DNA from: Cranoglanis bouderius
Taxonomy: Eukaryota; Chordata; Actinopteri; Siluriformes; Cranoglanididae
DNA: 64,000 bases
Assembly: GCA_023630585.1 (NCBI GenBank)
Contig: CM042564.1
Span: 16,697,742 to 16,761,741 of the forward strand
Direction of reading: 5' to 3'
Below are positions 37,497-50,659 of this stretch, piece by piece (positions within the stretch are counted from its first letter, which is position 1; the number at the start of each line of letters is the position of its first letter). The notes under the pieces were generated by a model, which did not search any database, was not told the origin of the DNA, and worked only from the letters and a program-made list of their open reading frames with translations. The translations under genes and the position numbers were made by a program.

Positions 37497-40400
37497 GAAG
37501 AGGTTTTTGCAATGGCTCATTTGAAAAAATGCATTAACTGATTTTTTTTTAAATGTCTCTTTGGATGGCTGCTCTAGCGCAACCATCGGGTCGAATTTGG
37601 GCCTAATTTGGAAGTACGTTTATGGTCATAACTTTTGAACCACATGTCCAAAATTTAAAAGCCAGGCATTCCTAATTAGATTTTCCACCATCTTGGATTT
37701 TGTCAAAAGCTGTGTCAAAATGCCATACCGGATGTGAGGCTGTATTTCAGCAATGACTTTGTGCACTGATACAAAACTTGGGAGGCATCTTCAGGACCAT
37801 GACCTGAGGCTATGCAGCACATTTTGTGACAGCACCACCTACTGGTCAACATCTAACTGCCATTTTTGCTACTTCTCCCCCAAATTTTGTCCAATCTTCA
37901 CCAAATTTGGCTCACATCATCTCGAGACCAAAGGAATTTTGATATACAAAACCGCTCTCCTGTAACATGCTAGCAAATGCAAATAAACAGGATGTGAGGG
38001 TGTATCTCAGCAACGCATCTATATATCATCATGAAACTTGATAAGTATCTTCAGGACCATGCCCTGAATGTAATCAAGAAGAAAAAAATCTTAGATTTTT
38101 TTCCTTATATCATTTGATTTTATTTGTGCTAAATTCATTTTTCTTTTTTCCTGTAATTCCCTGGGGTATGCTGAACTGAATGCAGAACAACATCTGATAT
38201 TAGTGTGATATTAGTAGATACAAGTGTACTTCCTGTCAACCATCTTGGATTTTGCCAAAATCTGTTTTGTCACTGCTACTCCTCTTACAAATTATGTCCA
38301 ATCAACACCAAATTTGGCATTCAACATCTTCTGACCAACCTGGACAAAATTTATCGAAAAATTTTTGATATTCAAAACTATTTTCCCATAATGTGCCAAC
38401 GCATCTGACAGCAAACCCACCAAACACACAATTTATGGTAGGCATCCTCAGGACCATGCCCTGAGGCTATGCAACAAATTTTGTGGCAGCGCCACTTACT
38501 GGTCAAACGTTACAATAACATGCCGAAAATGCTTCCACCTCAGTGCCATTTTTGGTACTTCTGCAAATTGTGTCAAATCTTCACCAAATTTGGTTCACAT
38601 CATCATGAGACCTGTCTAAACAAAAGTTATCAAAGGAACTCTGATATTCCAAACTGTTCTCATAACGGACTGGCAAAAGTGTGAAACTACAAATCATTCT
38701 TGAATCCCTTTGCCAAGTTATAGCTCTGCTTTCTTGTGATTGCTTATGCAACAATCTGTGAATGTGCAGCTCACAGAGTCTGAGTGCTTGGCCCCCGAAA
38801 ATGCTGCTAGCAGCTTTTTTTATTATCATTATTGTTTAAGTTCAATGAATGTAACATTACCTGATAGAATAAAAATAACATCCAAATGCCACTAAAAAAT
38901 ACAGAGAGCTCTAAGTGCTTGAGTAGAAAAACGTGGTCAGTTTGGTGAACTTGTGTGAACTCTGTATTTACAGGCCAGAGTATTAATGTACACTTCCTTA
39001 CAGAGACAGACAAACAGTATACTACCAGTGTTTTGCTTTTGATTTTTCTCTCCAATTCCTGTTTTTCACCCACAAAGTAAGAGAAAACAGATCCCTGGCT
39101 CAGTAAGACACACTGATTTAATGCCACTGGTGGAGCTCTGGTTGGCAGGAAACACGAGCTTTGGAGCAGACTTTCAGTTACTGCTATTATCTCCAAGCTT
39201 AAACCTTACTTAGGTTAAATGTTCCTTTAGTTCCTGTAAAGATCAGACAGATTCTCCAAAATAAAAACAAAATTCTCCAAAAAAAAATAAAAACACAGCA
39301 ATACTCACGTGTGCACCTGTTCACATCCCGGTTTCGAATGCCGTAATATCCAACAGGACAAGTAGCAAGGCACACCCCTGTCTGACGGATGTCATTTCTT
39401 TCCAAGAGGATGAAAAGTCGTGGTCGACATTTTGTGCATCCGTTGTATTCAGAGCAGCTTTCACAGCCACTGGAGCATGATGCCGGCACTTCAGTACTTG
39501 CTGCTGGGGCCCAGACAGAACAGAAGCAGACAAATGGAGACAGAAGCAAAGGATAAAATATTATTGCAATGTTATTAATATGTTTCCTCACTGTTAATTT
39601 TAATAATTCGTATTCTAACACTAATTCTGTAGGCATCAATATGATTAATTCAAAAAGCAAGTAAAGAAGGTAGTCTTCTATGTTCACATTAACTTGTGTG
39701 GAACAAGATTAATTATTGCCAAGTTTACTGCCTCATGGCCAAAAGCACTTTTAAATGAGTATAAGATATTGACTTTTCCCTTAAAGGTGCTTTAGAGCAC
39801 AAGGCAATAAACCTGGCAGTGATTAATCTTGTTACACATGTTAATGTCTGCAGCTAATTCAACTCAGAGCACACTTAAGTATCACATAAAGTAAAACAAC
39901 ATTGTTTAAAGTCTCTTTACGCTATTTATTTGAACCAGCCTGTCACGAATACTGAACAGATTTTTTTAAAGAAGCGTGCATATTTTTGGAAGGACATCTC
40001 ATACTAGTATATTGTAAATCAGGTATTGATATCACACCCCTTACGGGTGAACACACAGTGACTCAGCCATCACAGCAATTCCAGTAATAAGATCGGCATG
40101 CTTATGAAAGAGCGGAAATCACAAACCACTTCTATTTTCTTCCAGACATTTCACTAGATATAGTTTCCTATCATTCCAGGAACACAAACACTCAGGAACC
40201 TGACAACTGACACCAATGAATAACCTCACGCAAATGCTCACATTCGTCCTTCATGCATACATGCTTGCAGTTTCTCTTCTAGCATGGTCCAAAAATGTCT
40301 CTGTAGCCAATAGCATAAATAAATGATTACACAAAATACACATCCTGTTTTTGGGGCCAATTGCTGTCAAAACCACGGTCATCTGCACTGATTTACAGTC

Positions 40401-43400
40401 CTATGTGCTATCAGGTCTAAATATACACACTCTCAGTGCAATTCATCAGCAAAGTCTATCTATTAAAGATAAAGTGGATGGTAAAAGCGTCAAAAATAAA
40501 CCCTTGTGAATCAGCTGTGCCCACTGTGACCTCTGCAATATGGCATGGGGTTGCATGCAAGCAGTAAGCCATACCTCTGACAGTTCTAATAATCATAAAG
40601 AAATCATTAGCCCACAATATTTAGCAAAAATGCATGGATGGTGCATTCAATTAGAGCATGTTAAATGTTATATCTCATTTTTGATCATACAGAGATCGTA
40701 CAGGGTTTGAATCAGGTCTAATAACCAACTGGAACTCTACCTGTTGTGTTTTTTTCTCATCATTACAACTGTTTAAAGCAGTATAGGCAGTAAAAACAGA
40801 ACTGAACATATGGCCAGAAAACCAAATAAATATGAAGAAATTGTGCTGAAACCTTTGAGGAAAGCATCTGTGTAAAACAAACCTTGTTCCTCTTTGTGTT
40901 CTAAAGATTCATTACATAAATATAAATCATGCCCCTCAATAAAAAATAAAAAAAAAACAGAGATTAAAGTTCTTTCCCAGTTATCAACAAAATATATGAT
41001 AAAATAGCAACCAAGGGAGCCATACTGTTCGCCTATGAAACTCAGAATCCTGCCTCAGAATTTTCAAATCAATATGAATTGGAAGAATTAACATATTTGG
41101 ATCTACAGGACCCTTTACATTTCTGGTCCAGAGCCTCATCAAGCACAACGGCATTCTTCTTTCTGCATTCCTTCCCCTCCCTCAGGGCTAGGAGGAAAAA
41201 AACTCTCAGGAGAAACAACAAATATGGAACTAACATGATAGATGGTTCAGTGAAATCACTGTTTGGACTGAGTTTATGGAATACCAGTTAGCTCAACACA
41301 ATACAAAGGAAGACCACAGCGACCACCTATGTACTGTAGGATGTTATTTCTTGGCGGAATGGGAATGGGAGCATACTCTGATTATGACAAACAAAATTTG
41401 AGTACCTTTTATGACTCATCTACATATCATCTACGTATTAATTGATAAAACATAAACCTGCACCCAACTCTGCGCTTTTGCTGAACTATCCTGGAGTTAA
41501 TAGATGAGCAGATGACAAATGAACTGCATCTTTTCTCCTTAAATGAAAACAGAAATCTTGATCAGCTTGGCTGGACATCACAACTGAGACAATTCTGGCC
41601 CAAAAGTCAGTTCTGGCCAGAAAGCACACAAATCTCAGATTTTTCAGGAATGCTATGTGTGGAAAGCTGGTTGAAATAGTGAACGTCTGATGACATCACT
41701 AAAATCCAAGATGAGGAGAAGTTTAGTCCCATACATTTTTCATTTTTTAAAAAAGAAAACAATAATTATTAGGATTACATGATAAGGTTCCTGAAACAAT
41801 ATTAGGATTTAAGGCAAATGTTTAATTAAACACAGGTGTATGTTATATTTAACCTTAACTAGAAAAGTAAAAAGAAGCTTAAAAAAATATTTAATTTTAC
41901 AGTCCCTTCAATAAGCGAATTATAGAATTAGCCAAAATTTCTCAATGTCTCATTTGTTGCTACTATAAATACCTTATATGACATGATGTCCAGAATTACA
42001 TAAGCAGTCTGTACTATTACCACAACACTCAGATTTTGGGTTACGCTAATTCAGGCTTTTTCAGATTGCCAAAAGTACTAAAAATTTGCTAGTAGCATAG
42101 TGTGTTGTGAAATAGCAGTTGTCCGAACCATTTTGTATATAAAATTGATTGAACAATATTAAAAGAAATGTCGTCATGGATTTCAGGCATACTTGTTGGT
42201 CAGCTGCATTAAGTTTCACAGCCCTCCTGAGAGAATATGGCGTATGATTTATTTCACTCTGTAAACTTCTGTGATGCAGGAAATGATTATCCAATAATTT
42301 TGTATTACACTGTGGTAATGTCAGAAACTTGACAAGTATGTTGTTAAATAACAAGCCACAAAAATCAGTCCATGCATTTGTACTTCACTGCCTATTTTTA
42401 GAAGTTGTAGTGCAGGTCCATGTTCTGCTAAGTCACAATTCTTTAATTATCTCTAGTGAGAGAGTTTATACACTGAAATGTTTATACAAGGATTGTATTT
42501 TTATATAGAGAGATTATCCTCTATATAAAACTATCATCTGATAGGGTTTTTTGTTTTGTTTTTGCAAAAATATACAGTGACTGTAATATCGCATTTTGAT
42601 TAGGTTTTGTTTGTTTTGTTTTGTTTTTTTGCAATACATAATTTCTTATCATTTTCTTCTATTTGACAGAAAGACTCTGACAGCATAGAAGGAACAGGCA
42701 CTTGTATATTTTTTCGAACTGAAATCTAGTATTCCACAGTAAAAACAGTTTAATTCTAATGACACTGTTTTGTATCCAAGCCTTTCATTGCAGGTGCACA
42801 TGATCTTGCAGAAAGCTGGATGTTTAAAACAGAAACACTATCCATAAATATCCTGTGGTCACATCTATTTATGTGTTTGCAAATACTATAAGCTATGATG
42901 TTACAAAATTTTGAAAAGTTTTGTTTATCCAATTCATAATAATACATCAGAAATCACTTAACTGAATGATACACACTCTTACTAATTACAAGAAGCTTTG
43001 CATAATCCTAAGCCAAAGCACTTGAAGAGGAAAAATTTTAACTCAACTAACCTTTACAGCAAACAATATATGTTTAAAATAAACAAATGTAATATATATT
43101 TACATTTAGCTGCAGTTATATTAACAAATACAGTTCAGTGCTGTACCACTAGCCAACTGCTACTTTGTGATGAGAGACAGAGACACCACACAAGGCTGAT
43201 TATAGCAGTTATACATTATATATTATGATCTTATATTATCCTAGTTGTAGTTTATGTCATGTAGCATTTACATCTCTTTTTTATCATCAAAAGTTCTGTT
43301 ATGCCAATCATTCCAGTACTAAAAACACAAAACTAAAAACTAAACAAGACAGAGATACAGTCCACAAGAAAAGGACCAAATGAGAGTAACACAGATGTGA

Positions 43401-43505
43401 TGACTCACTGTGTCTCTGCCTCCTTCCTCTGGGGATCTTGAGACTGTCACTGTAACCCATAGAGCTGAGGAAGACCACCACCAGTGCCAGCAGTCCCAAC
43501 TGCAT
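24316..43505 (-). CDS. rspo1: R-spondin gene, rspo1-like (five coding exons, whole coding span)
   Basis: Secreted Wnt agonist; in the known family it bridges LGR4/5/6 and the ligases ZNRF3/RNF43, stabilising Frizzled at the cell surface. The five exons (97+195+144+213+155 nt = 804 nt) join without frame breaks, all introns being phase 1 with GT-AG borders, to give 267 residues against 263 in human RSPO1. Order: signal peptide (1-20), basic RGRRQR stretch (26-31), furin-like repeat 1 (about 42-96, eight Cys), furin-like repeat 2 (about 99-144, eight Cys), TSP1 (about 148-213, six Cys, WSPW motif), Lys/Arg-rich tail to 267. The block LFILLERNDIRQ in repeat 1 matches RSPO1 rather than RSPO2/3/4 as I know them, hence the symbol. 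Introns are about 3.9, 5.7, 1.15 and 7.7 kb and hold several Tc1-type insertions. The non-coding 5' exon and promoter could not be placed. The family is certain; the paralogue call is less so. Confidence 0.88.
24471..26217. other. rspo1 intron 4, distal part, unique DNA
   Basis: No repeat or exon recognised up to the Tc1 insertion at 26220. Confidence 0.5.
26220..27783 (-). mobile_element. Tc1-like transposon C in rspo1 intron 4
   Basis: TA at 26218-26219 and 27784-27785; perfect termini CAGCCGTGGCCAAAAGTTTT at both ends (right one reversed), continuing GAGAATGACACAAATATTAA. 1564 bp with a leftward transposase. Nearly identical to copy D at 59770, which is in the same orientation. It sits in rspo1 intron 4, in the same transcriptional sense as the host gene. 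Confidence 0.95.
26392..27409 (-). pseudogene. Tc1-type transposase, one frameshift and one stop (element C)
   Basis: ATG at 27409 starts MVTCKETHAAIIALHKKGF, then helix-turn-helix text (GKDIAASKIAPKSTIYRI) and a linker with RRPRKSSKRQDR, an AT-hook/GRPR-like site. The first Asp is in FSDESPFRLFG (about 26960), the second in HDGAPCHKAKV (about 26670), the Glu in LNPIENLW (about 26580). Compared with copy D, one extra base near 27109 shifts the frame. A TGG-to-TGA type change gives a stop at 26611-26613, just before the Glu block. Otherwise nearly intact, so inactivation is recent. Confidence 0.9.
27883..29036 (-). mobile_element. Tc1-like element E with short ends, rspo1 intron 4
   Basis: Left end CACCAATCAGCCATGACATT after TATA, matched in reverse near 29033 (CTCTGATCACCTATAACATT). 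The terminal similarity lasts about 30 bp, much shorter than in elements A and B. The transposase is leftward and decayed. About 1.15 kb. The exact right border is uncertain by a few bases. It lies 0.1 kb from element C. Confidence 0.8.
27903..28882 (-). pseudogene. Tc1-type transposase, decayed (element E)
   Basis: Probable start MGKRKV at 28882. Middle frames read GCSQYAVASTYQIWSKGGQ and RKCLQWTREHQSWTMKQWKKV; the DD-E part reads GLFQQNNATCHTAK (where the second Asp would be; here Asn, so lost) and SPDLNPIEYFWDVLDKHV (Glu block, about 28090). Frame changes occur at about 28422 and near 28790, and a stop breaks the segment carrying the first Asp. Inactive. Confidence 0.8.
29575..29712 (+). 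repeat. truncated dispersed repeat with (TCAT)n
   Basis: (ATTC)n at 29585-29617, then CTGGTCAGGGTCAAAGTGGA and TCCAGAGCC-AACCTGGGAACACTGG. Same family as the longer copy at 52170, here cut after about 100 bp. Confidence 0.6.
29730..30068 (+). other. possible retroposed 3' UTR with poly(A) tail
   Basis: AATAAA at 30029-30034 is followed about 16 nt later by an 18-base A run (30051-30068), preceded by AT-rich text with no repeat family I know. It looks like the inserted 3' end of a polyadenylated RNA on the plus strand, antisense to rspo1. No coding remnant is recognised, and clear target-site duplications are not evident. Confidence 0.35.
30070..32134. other. rspo1 intron 4, proximal part, repeat-poor
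   Basis: No transposon similarity. 30300-31150 is a balanced-composition stretch rich in TATTTATTTATGA- and TTAATTTA-like AT motifs, and could hold conserved enhancer sequence; this is inferred only from the absence of repeats. Confidence 0.3.
32135..32347 (-). CDS. rspo1: rspo1 coding exon 4: TSP type-1 repeat
   Basis: 213 nt encoding residues 146-216 plus one base. It contains CELGEWSPWGPC with a WxxW C-mannosylation-type motif, then KTCGFKKGSQSRRRE, and six cysteines in TSP1 spacing; in the family this module binds heparan sulphate. The stretch between GF and the fourth Cys is Pro/Ser-rich and about seven residues longer than in human RSPO1, a lineage-specific loop. The acceptor is ATTCTAG and the donor GTAAGC, both phase 1. 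Confidence 0.92.
32348..33498. other. rspo1 intron 3
   Basis: 1.15 kb, GT-AG, no repeat recognised. Confidence 0.8.
33499..33642 (-). CDS. rspo1: rspo1 coding exon 3: furin-like repeat 2
   Basis: 144 nt encoding residues 98-145 plus the first base of codon 146. Reads QCKIENCADCF ... CAKCKEGLYSYSGRCYHSC ... NSTMECV, with the eight FU2 cysteines. In the known family this repeat carries the Phe-rich LGR-binding contact (here CF and FC). NST is a potential N-glycosylation sequon just before the last Cys. The acceptor is TTTCTTTCAG and the donor GTGAGTGA. It is too short to stand out as an open frame and was found by family similarity. Splice phase fits exons 2 and 4. Confidence 0.93.
33763..35335 (-). 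mobile_element. Tc1-like element F, eroded, rspo1 intron 2
   Basis: The left side begins near CAGTCCTTGAG after TA (33761-33762) and passes through TATTGGAATAGCAAGG, a poly(T) and GCTATACACTGAAGGCC. Inverted matches at 35120-35335 include AGATCAGAA-TTC, TTTCCTGATA, TTAAACAACTTA and GGCACCTT (right side reversed). The outermost right end is missing. A 14-16 bp direct duplication (GATACATAATATAC at 33750 and 33774) interrupts the left terminus. Confidence 0.8.
34056..35040 (-). pseudogene. Tc1-type transposase, heavily broken (element F)
   Basis: ATG at 35040: MKTRELFLGEKQAILKLRKE with helix-turn-helix text (IRAIAQALGLVNTTI), stop at 34828. Later blocks in other frames: HDPKHTSSPVKHGGGCVMAW and VLDWTSQSPEL. 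The conserved Asn-Pro-Ile-Glu block that should follow SPDL is absent: SPEL runs straight into FSSSSPPEEE, so the catalytic Glu context is lost. The C-terminus FYAVIASKGCATKY is preserved. Multiple frameshifts and stops. Confidence 0.8.
35340..36808. other. rspo1 intron 2, unique AT-rich DNA
   Basis: Nothing recognised beyond homopolymer runs. Confidence 0.4.
36842..36920. repeat. (TTC)n microsatellite
   Basis: About 25 TTC units with A and C interruptions. Confidence 0.95.
37043..37571. mobile_element. possible hAT-like insertion inside element L
   Basis: An 8-bp direct repeat, CTCTAGCA (37035-37042) and CTCTAGCG (37572-37579), brackets a 529 bp insert that opens CACTGGTCGGGAACC and reads GAGCCACATGTGGCTC, text typical of hAT termini. 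The right terminus is a poor match (CAGCCATC reversed). The interior contains a (CA)n tract. The element L text resumes on each side. Superfamily call is tentative. Confidence 0.45.
37443..37497. repeat. (CA)n microsatellite
   Basis: About 27 units with one T interruption. Confidence 0.95.
39309..39503 (-). CDS. rspo1: rspo1 coding exon 2: furin-like repeat 1
   Basis: Encodes residues 33-97 and the first base of codon 98. Eight cysteines sit in the spacing of R-spondin FU1 (CSSGC, CSEYNGC, KC, GVC, ATC, NRC), with LFILLERNDIRQ, the segment that in known structures contacts ZNRF3/RNF43. The acceptor is CAGCAG, a NAGNAG tandem site: the first AG puts the exon start at 39503, the second at 39500, removing one Ala without changing frame. 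The donor GTGAGTAT is at 39301-39308. Phase 1 on both sides matches the neighbouring exons. Confidence 0.93.
39504..43408. other. rspo1 intron 1, no repeat recognised
   Basis: 3.9 kb GT-AG intron, phase 1. Notable for lacking the transposon insertions seen in introns 2 and 4. Confidence 0.7.
43409..43505 (-). CDS. rspo1: rspo1 coding exon 1: signal peptide
   Basis: Encodes residues 1-32 plus the first base of codon 33. It opens MQLGLLALVVVFLSS, a typical hydrophobic signal peptide with likely cleavage near residue 20 (GYS/DS), followed by a basic RGRRQR stretch like that in other R-spondins. The ATG (43503-43505 on the minus strand) has A at -3. The frame stays open upstream to about 43673 but has no other in-frame ATG, so this start is preferred. 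The 3' end is a GTGAGT donor at 43403-43408. The upstream sequence in the same frame is 5' UTR or an upstream intron; no clear boundary is visible. Confidence 0.85.
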
Positions 43506-44204
43506 AGTCCCTGCTGCCCAGCGGTGCTGGCACTCCCCCTGCAGGCAGACGGATGTGGCGAGGTGTCCCCCTTTACCACGATGAGGCAGGTGGCTCTGTT
43601 TACTGCCCACTATGGACTCCCCTTCCTTGGGCAGAGAGTAATACAGCTGCAAATCCAAACACACCCAGGGCACAAGCCATAACGCAGAGAGTAAAGATGA
43701 GAGGGAATTGGGGGTGCAGTGCTGGGCTCAGGTGTGGAGATAGACGGTGAGATGATGAATGTGTGAGCAGCAAGGGCACAGCTCTTCCACCCATGAAGCC
43801 ATACAGGACTGTAAGGAGTGTGTAGTGCGTAGCAGCAGAAGCCAGGAAAGGCTGGTGTGAGTGAACAGCCCAGCCCAGGAGCATGTGTCTTATTAGAGAT
43901 GCTAGGAGAAGGAGGGGGAGTGCCAAAAAATAGAGAGAGGTTCTGCACTCCTATGTGTGACAATGTGTCTGTCAGTGCCAAGCCCTGCCATGGGAGAGAG
44001 ATGGAAGTGGATGAGAGTGGAGTGGTAGAGGGATAGAAAAACATAATTAGACATGAACATTAAGCTACTTAATTACTTAAGTTGGAATAACAAAAAAAAA
44101 AAATCACTCATGAAAATGTGATTTGTTAAGCTTTCTACTAAATTACGAATATTTGACAGACTAAGCTACGCTCTTGAATGCTCGCATCTTACATGAAATG
44201 TCTA
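43506..44204 (-). promoter_or_regulatory. rspo1 5' UTR / upstream region
   Basis: GC-richer than its surroundings (43430-44000), which suits a 5' exon or promoter-proximal DNA. No TATA box at a convincing place. TTTGCAG near 43652-43658 (minus) could be an acceptor for an upstream non-coding exon. A different frame is open for over 100 codons here (see findings). Confidence 0.4.
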
Positions 44205-44564
44205 CAGGGTGCCCCAAAAGTCTCCATACATACAGTACATAGGGGAAATTACCACTTTTTAGCAAAATGTCTTTCAAAATTGTTCATACTTACTTTTTTT
44301 CAGATAGCCTATAAGAATGCCTGTGACAAAAGAAGAATGTATTGAAATCATTCTCATGTCTGGATCGGGAAGCTGTCACAAGGTTGCAATGGACTTTAAT
44401 AGGATACATGGCAAACACATCACACACGACACTGTTGCCAAACTGTGAATCCGTGTGGGTTTACAAAGAAATGGCAATCATGTAGAGGATGTTTTGTATA
44501 TAAAGTTACATTTTGCTAAAAAGTGTTCATTTCCCCTATGTATGGACACTTTTGGGACACCTTG
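44205..44564 (+). mobile_element. mariner-type internal-deletion derivative upstream of rspo1
   Basis: TA at 44203-44204 and 44565-44566. Ends CAGGGTGCCCCAAAAGTCTC and, reversed, CAAGGTGTCCCAAAAGTGTC, followed by inverted CATACAT and a longer imperfect match (GGGGAAATTACCACTTTTTAG). 360 bp. From 44317 it retains a transposase N-terminus, MPVTKEECIEIILMSGSGSC, with helix-turn-helix text, then jumps to the right end. It is a non-autonomous derivative about 0.7 kb upstream of the rspo1 ATG. Confidence 0.85.
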
Positions 44565-44566
44565 TA

Positions 44567-48792
<4,226 letters not shown>

Positions 48793-48866
<74 letters not shown>
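48793..48866. repeat. (TC)n microsatellite
   Basis: About 36 TC units. Confidence 0.98.
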
Positions 48867-48869
<3 letters not shown>

Positions 48870-49854
48870 GTCTCTGGGAGTTTGCATCCAACTCCATCTA
48901 GTGCAATTCTATCATGCAGGAGATGGCGCTAACCCCACCCCTATAGCACACGCACACACACGTATTCACAACACACAGAAGAGAAAAAAACAGCACTGGA
49001 CTCATAGGTGGAATGCTGTTCCTGTAGTGAACTTGAGAAAAATAAACCCCTTTTTTTGCACTGACCTCCTACGGAAATAACTGAATTCAGATTTTTATGG
49101 GAAACTACACATCTTCCATCATGTTCCATATTGGACCCAAGGAGCTAGTATGAAAAACAAAACTTCACTTCTTTTATTTTCATACACATCCATTTTCTCT
49201 TTGATTCAATCTAATTCACAGCAACAGACCTGAGCGACAAAATTAAATTACACTGTAATAAAGATGGATCAGTGCTCCTGATAAGAGCTAATATTAGTTT
49301 ATCAGTTGACACAGTTACAGACTGTATATACAGTATAAGATTCCATATGGTTGTTGACATTTGGGTTTTAGCTGGGTAAGCTATCACAGTATGCAACATT
49401 TATTTGTCAAAATCAAACTGAATCTGGTAACTATGCTAACATATGGTGCATTTTGGACATAGCCATTGATTATAACACCCTTGGAAAGTCGGAAATAACA
49501 GTCCCCTATTAAGGGGCTCCAAATTGTTACCTGGATTTTGTACCATGTCAAAAATAATTCAGAGTTCGTGAGCTACTTCAAAGGAGCCATACCCATAATC
49601 AAATGAATTTCCTCTTTCCTTATGAGTCGTTGAGAAATCCTAGCACTGGTTCAGTGTGTTTAGTCGAGGGTGCGTGCCATTGGCTAATAAAGAGCAGGAG
49701 AGTTCTCTAACGAGCTCTGGCTCAGCCATGTTACTGAGGTTGCACTGTTTACAACAGAATTGCATTCATATAAACTACCCTCGCATGACATGGGGTTATA
49801 CAAATGTGTTTCTTTAGAACAAGGATGCTGCAAGTTGTCTCTGTTTTATTCTTT

Positions 49855-49886
<32 letters not shown>

Positions 49887-49922
49887 CCATGTTCCATAAT
49901 AATAATAAGAAAAAGAAGAAGA

Positions 49923-49957
<35 letters not shown>

Positions 49958-50659
49958 CTTAAACTACCAGATGATGCAAAACACATCGAAGTTTTTGCAC
50001 CTCTGGGCTCTTCATCGGCCTTAAATAATGCAACAGATTAAAGTTTTGCATTGTGGTCCATATCTCCTGAACTGTGTCAGTCAAATTTCTTGACCAATAT
50101 TACACAGCTTTGCAATTTTGATCATCTTACCTCCACCCAATTAGATTTTGAGCTATTCTAAGCATGAGCTTAGAATAGTGTAAGTGTTAAACAACAGTTA
50201 AACAACAATTAAAAATATATTGACAATTGTAAACAGTATGGCTGGTCAAACACATTGCAGTTAATCGTTTCAAATAGAGGCTTAAATGAAACAGCTGTAA
50301 CTCACAAATACTCCTTAGGATCAGTAGATCCTATGGAGTAACACAGAGTTTGTGGTGTGTTCATCAATAGGGGGTGCTATAACCTTTAGACAATGTGTGA
50401 TTTCCTTCAAAATTAGAAATAAAACCTAACAGAATTTATTATTATTTATTATTTTTATATAATATATTTTTATATACAATATTATTATATATTATATATT
50501 GTTGTTATTATTTATTTATTTATTAAATAATGAAACTGGTATTTTGTAATTAACAATTAGTGTTTTGATTTGTACTTATTTTGAGTTCTTTGGCTAAAGC
50601 TTAAGAAGGCTCTAACTGATTGGGAGCAAACTCAATACAATTTTTCAGTGTATTACCTA
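48870..50659. other. intergenic with paired trinucleotide runs
   Basis: (TTG)n at 49856-49886 and (AGT)n at 49926-49957 lie about 40 bp apart. 49975-50180 (text such as TTTTTGCACCTCTGGGCTC) resembles the interior of element L-type repeats, but no ends are visible. 50440-50530 is a TATT/ATAT-rich tract. Confidence 0.4.

Larger units (their letters stand above)
36809..38797. mobile_element. non-autonomous DNA element L with short TIRs, rspo1 intron 2
   Basis: Ends are inverted copies: GGGGGGCAAGCACT at the left and, reversed, GGGGGCCAAGCACT at the right (38783-38796), with ATTATTA-type flanks. The interior has diverged internal repeats of about 0.3-0.6 kb carrying CAGGACCATGCCCTGA (near 37792, 38051, 38449), CACCAAATTTGG (37897, 38308, 38582) and ACTTACTGGTCAA-type text (37840, 38495). 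A (TTC)n tract lies near the left end, and a second element is inserted at 37043. No transposase frame. Similar sequence is common in fish genomes; I do not assign a superfamily. Confidence 0.65.

Noticed and set aside
43610..44044. 144-codon minus-strand frame over the rspo1 upstream region
   Set aside because: Pro/Ser/Thr-rich with no domain, and overlapped by a more protein-like frame; no ATG start supported.
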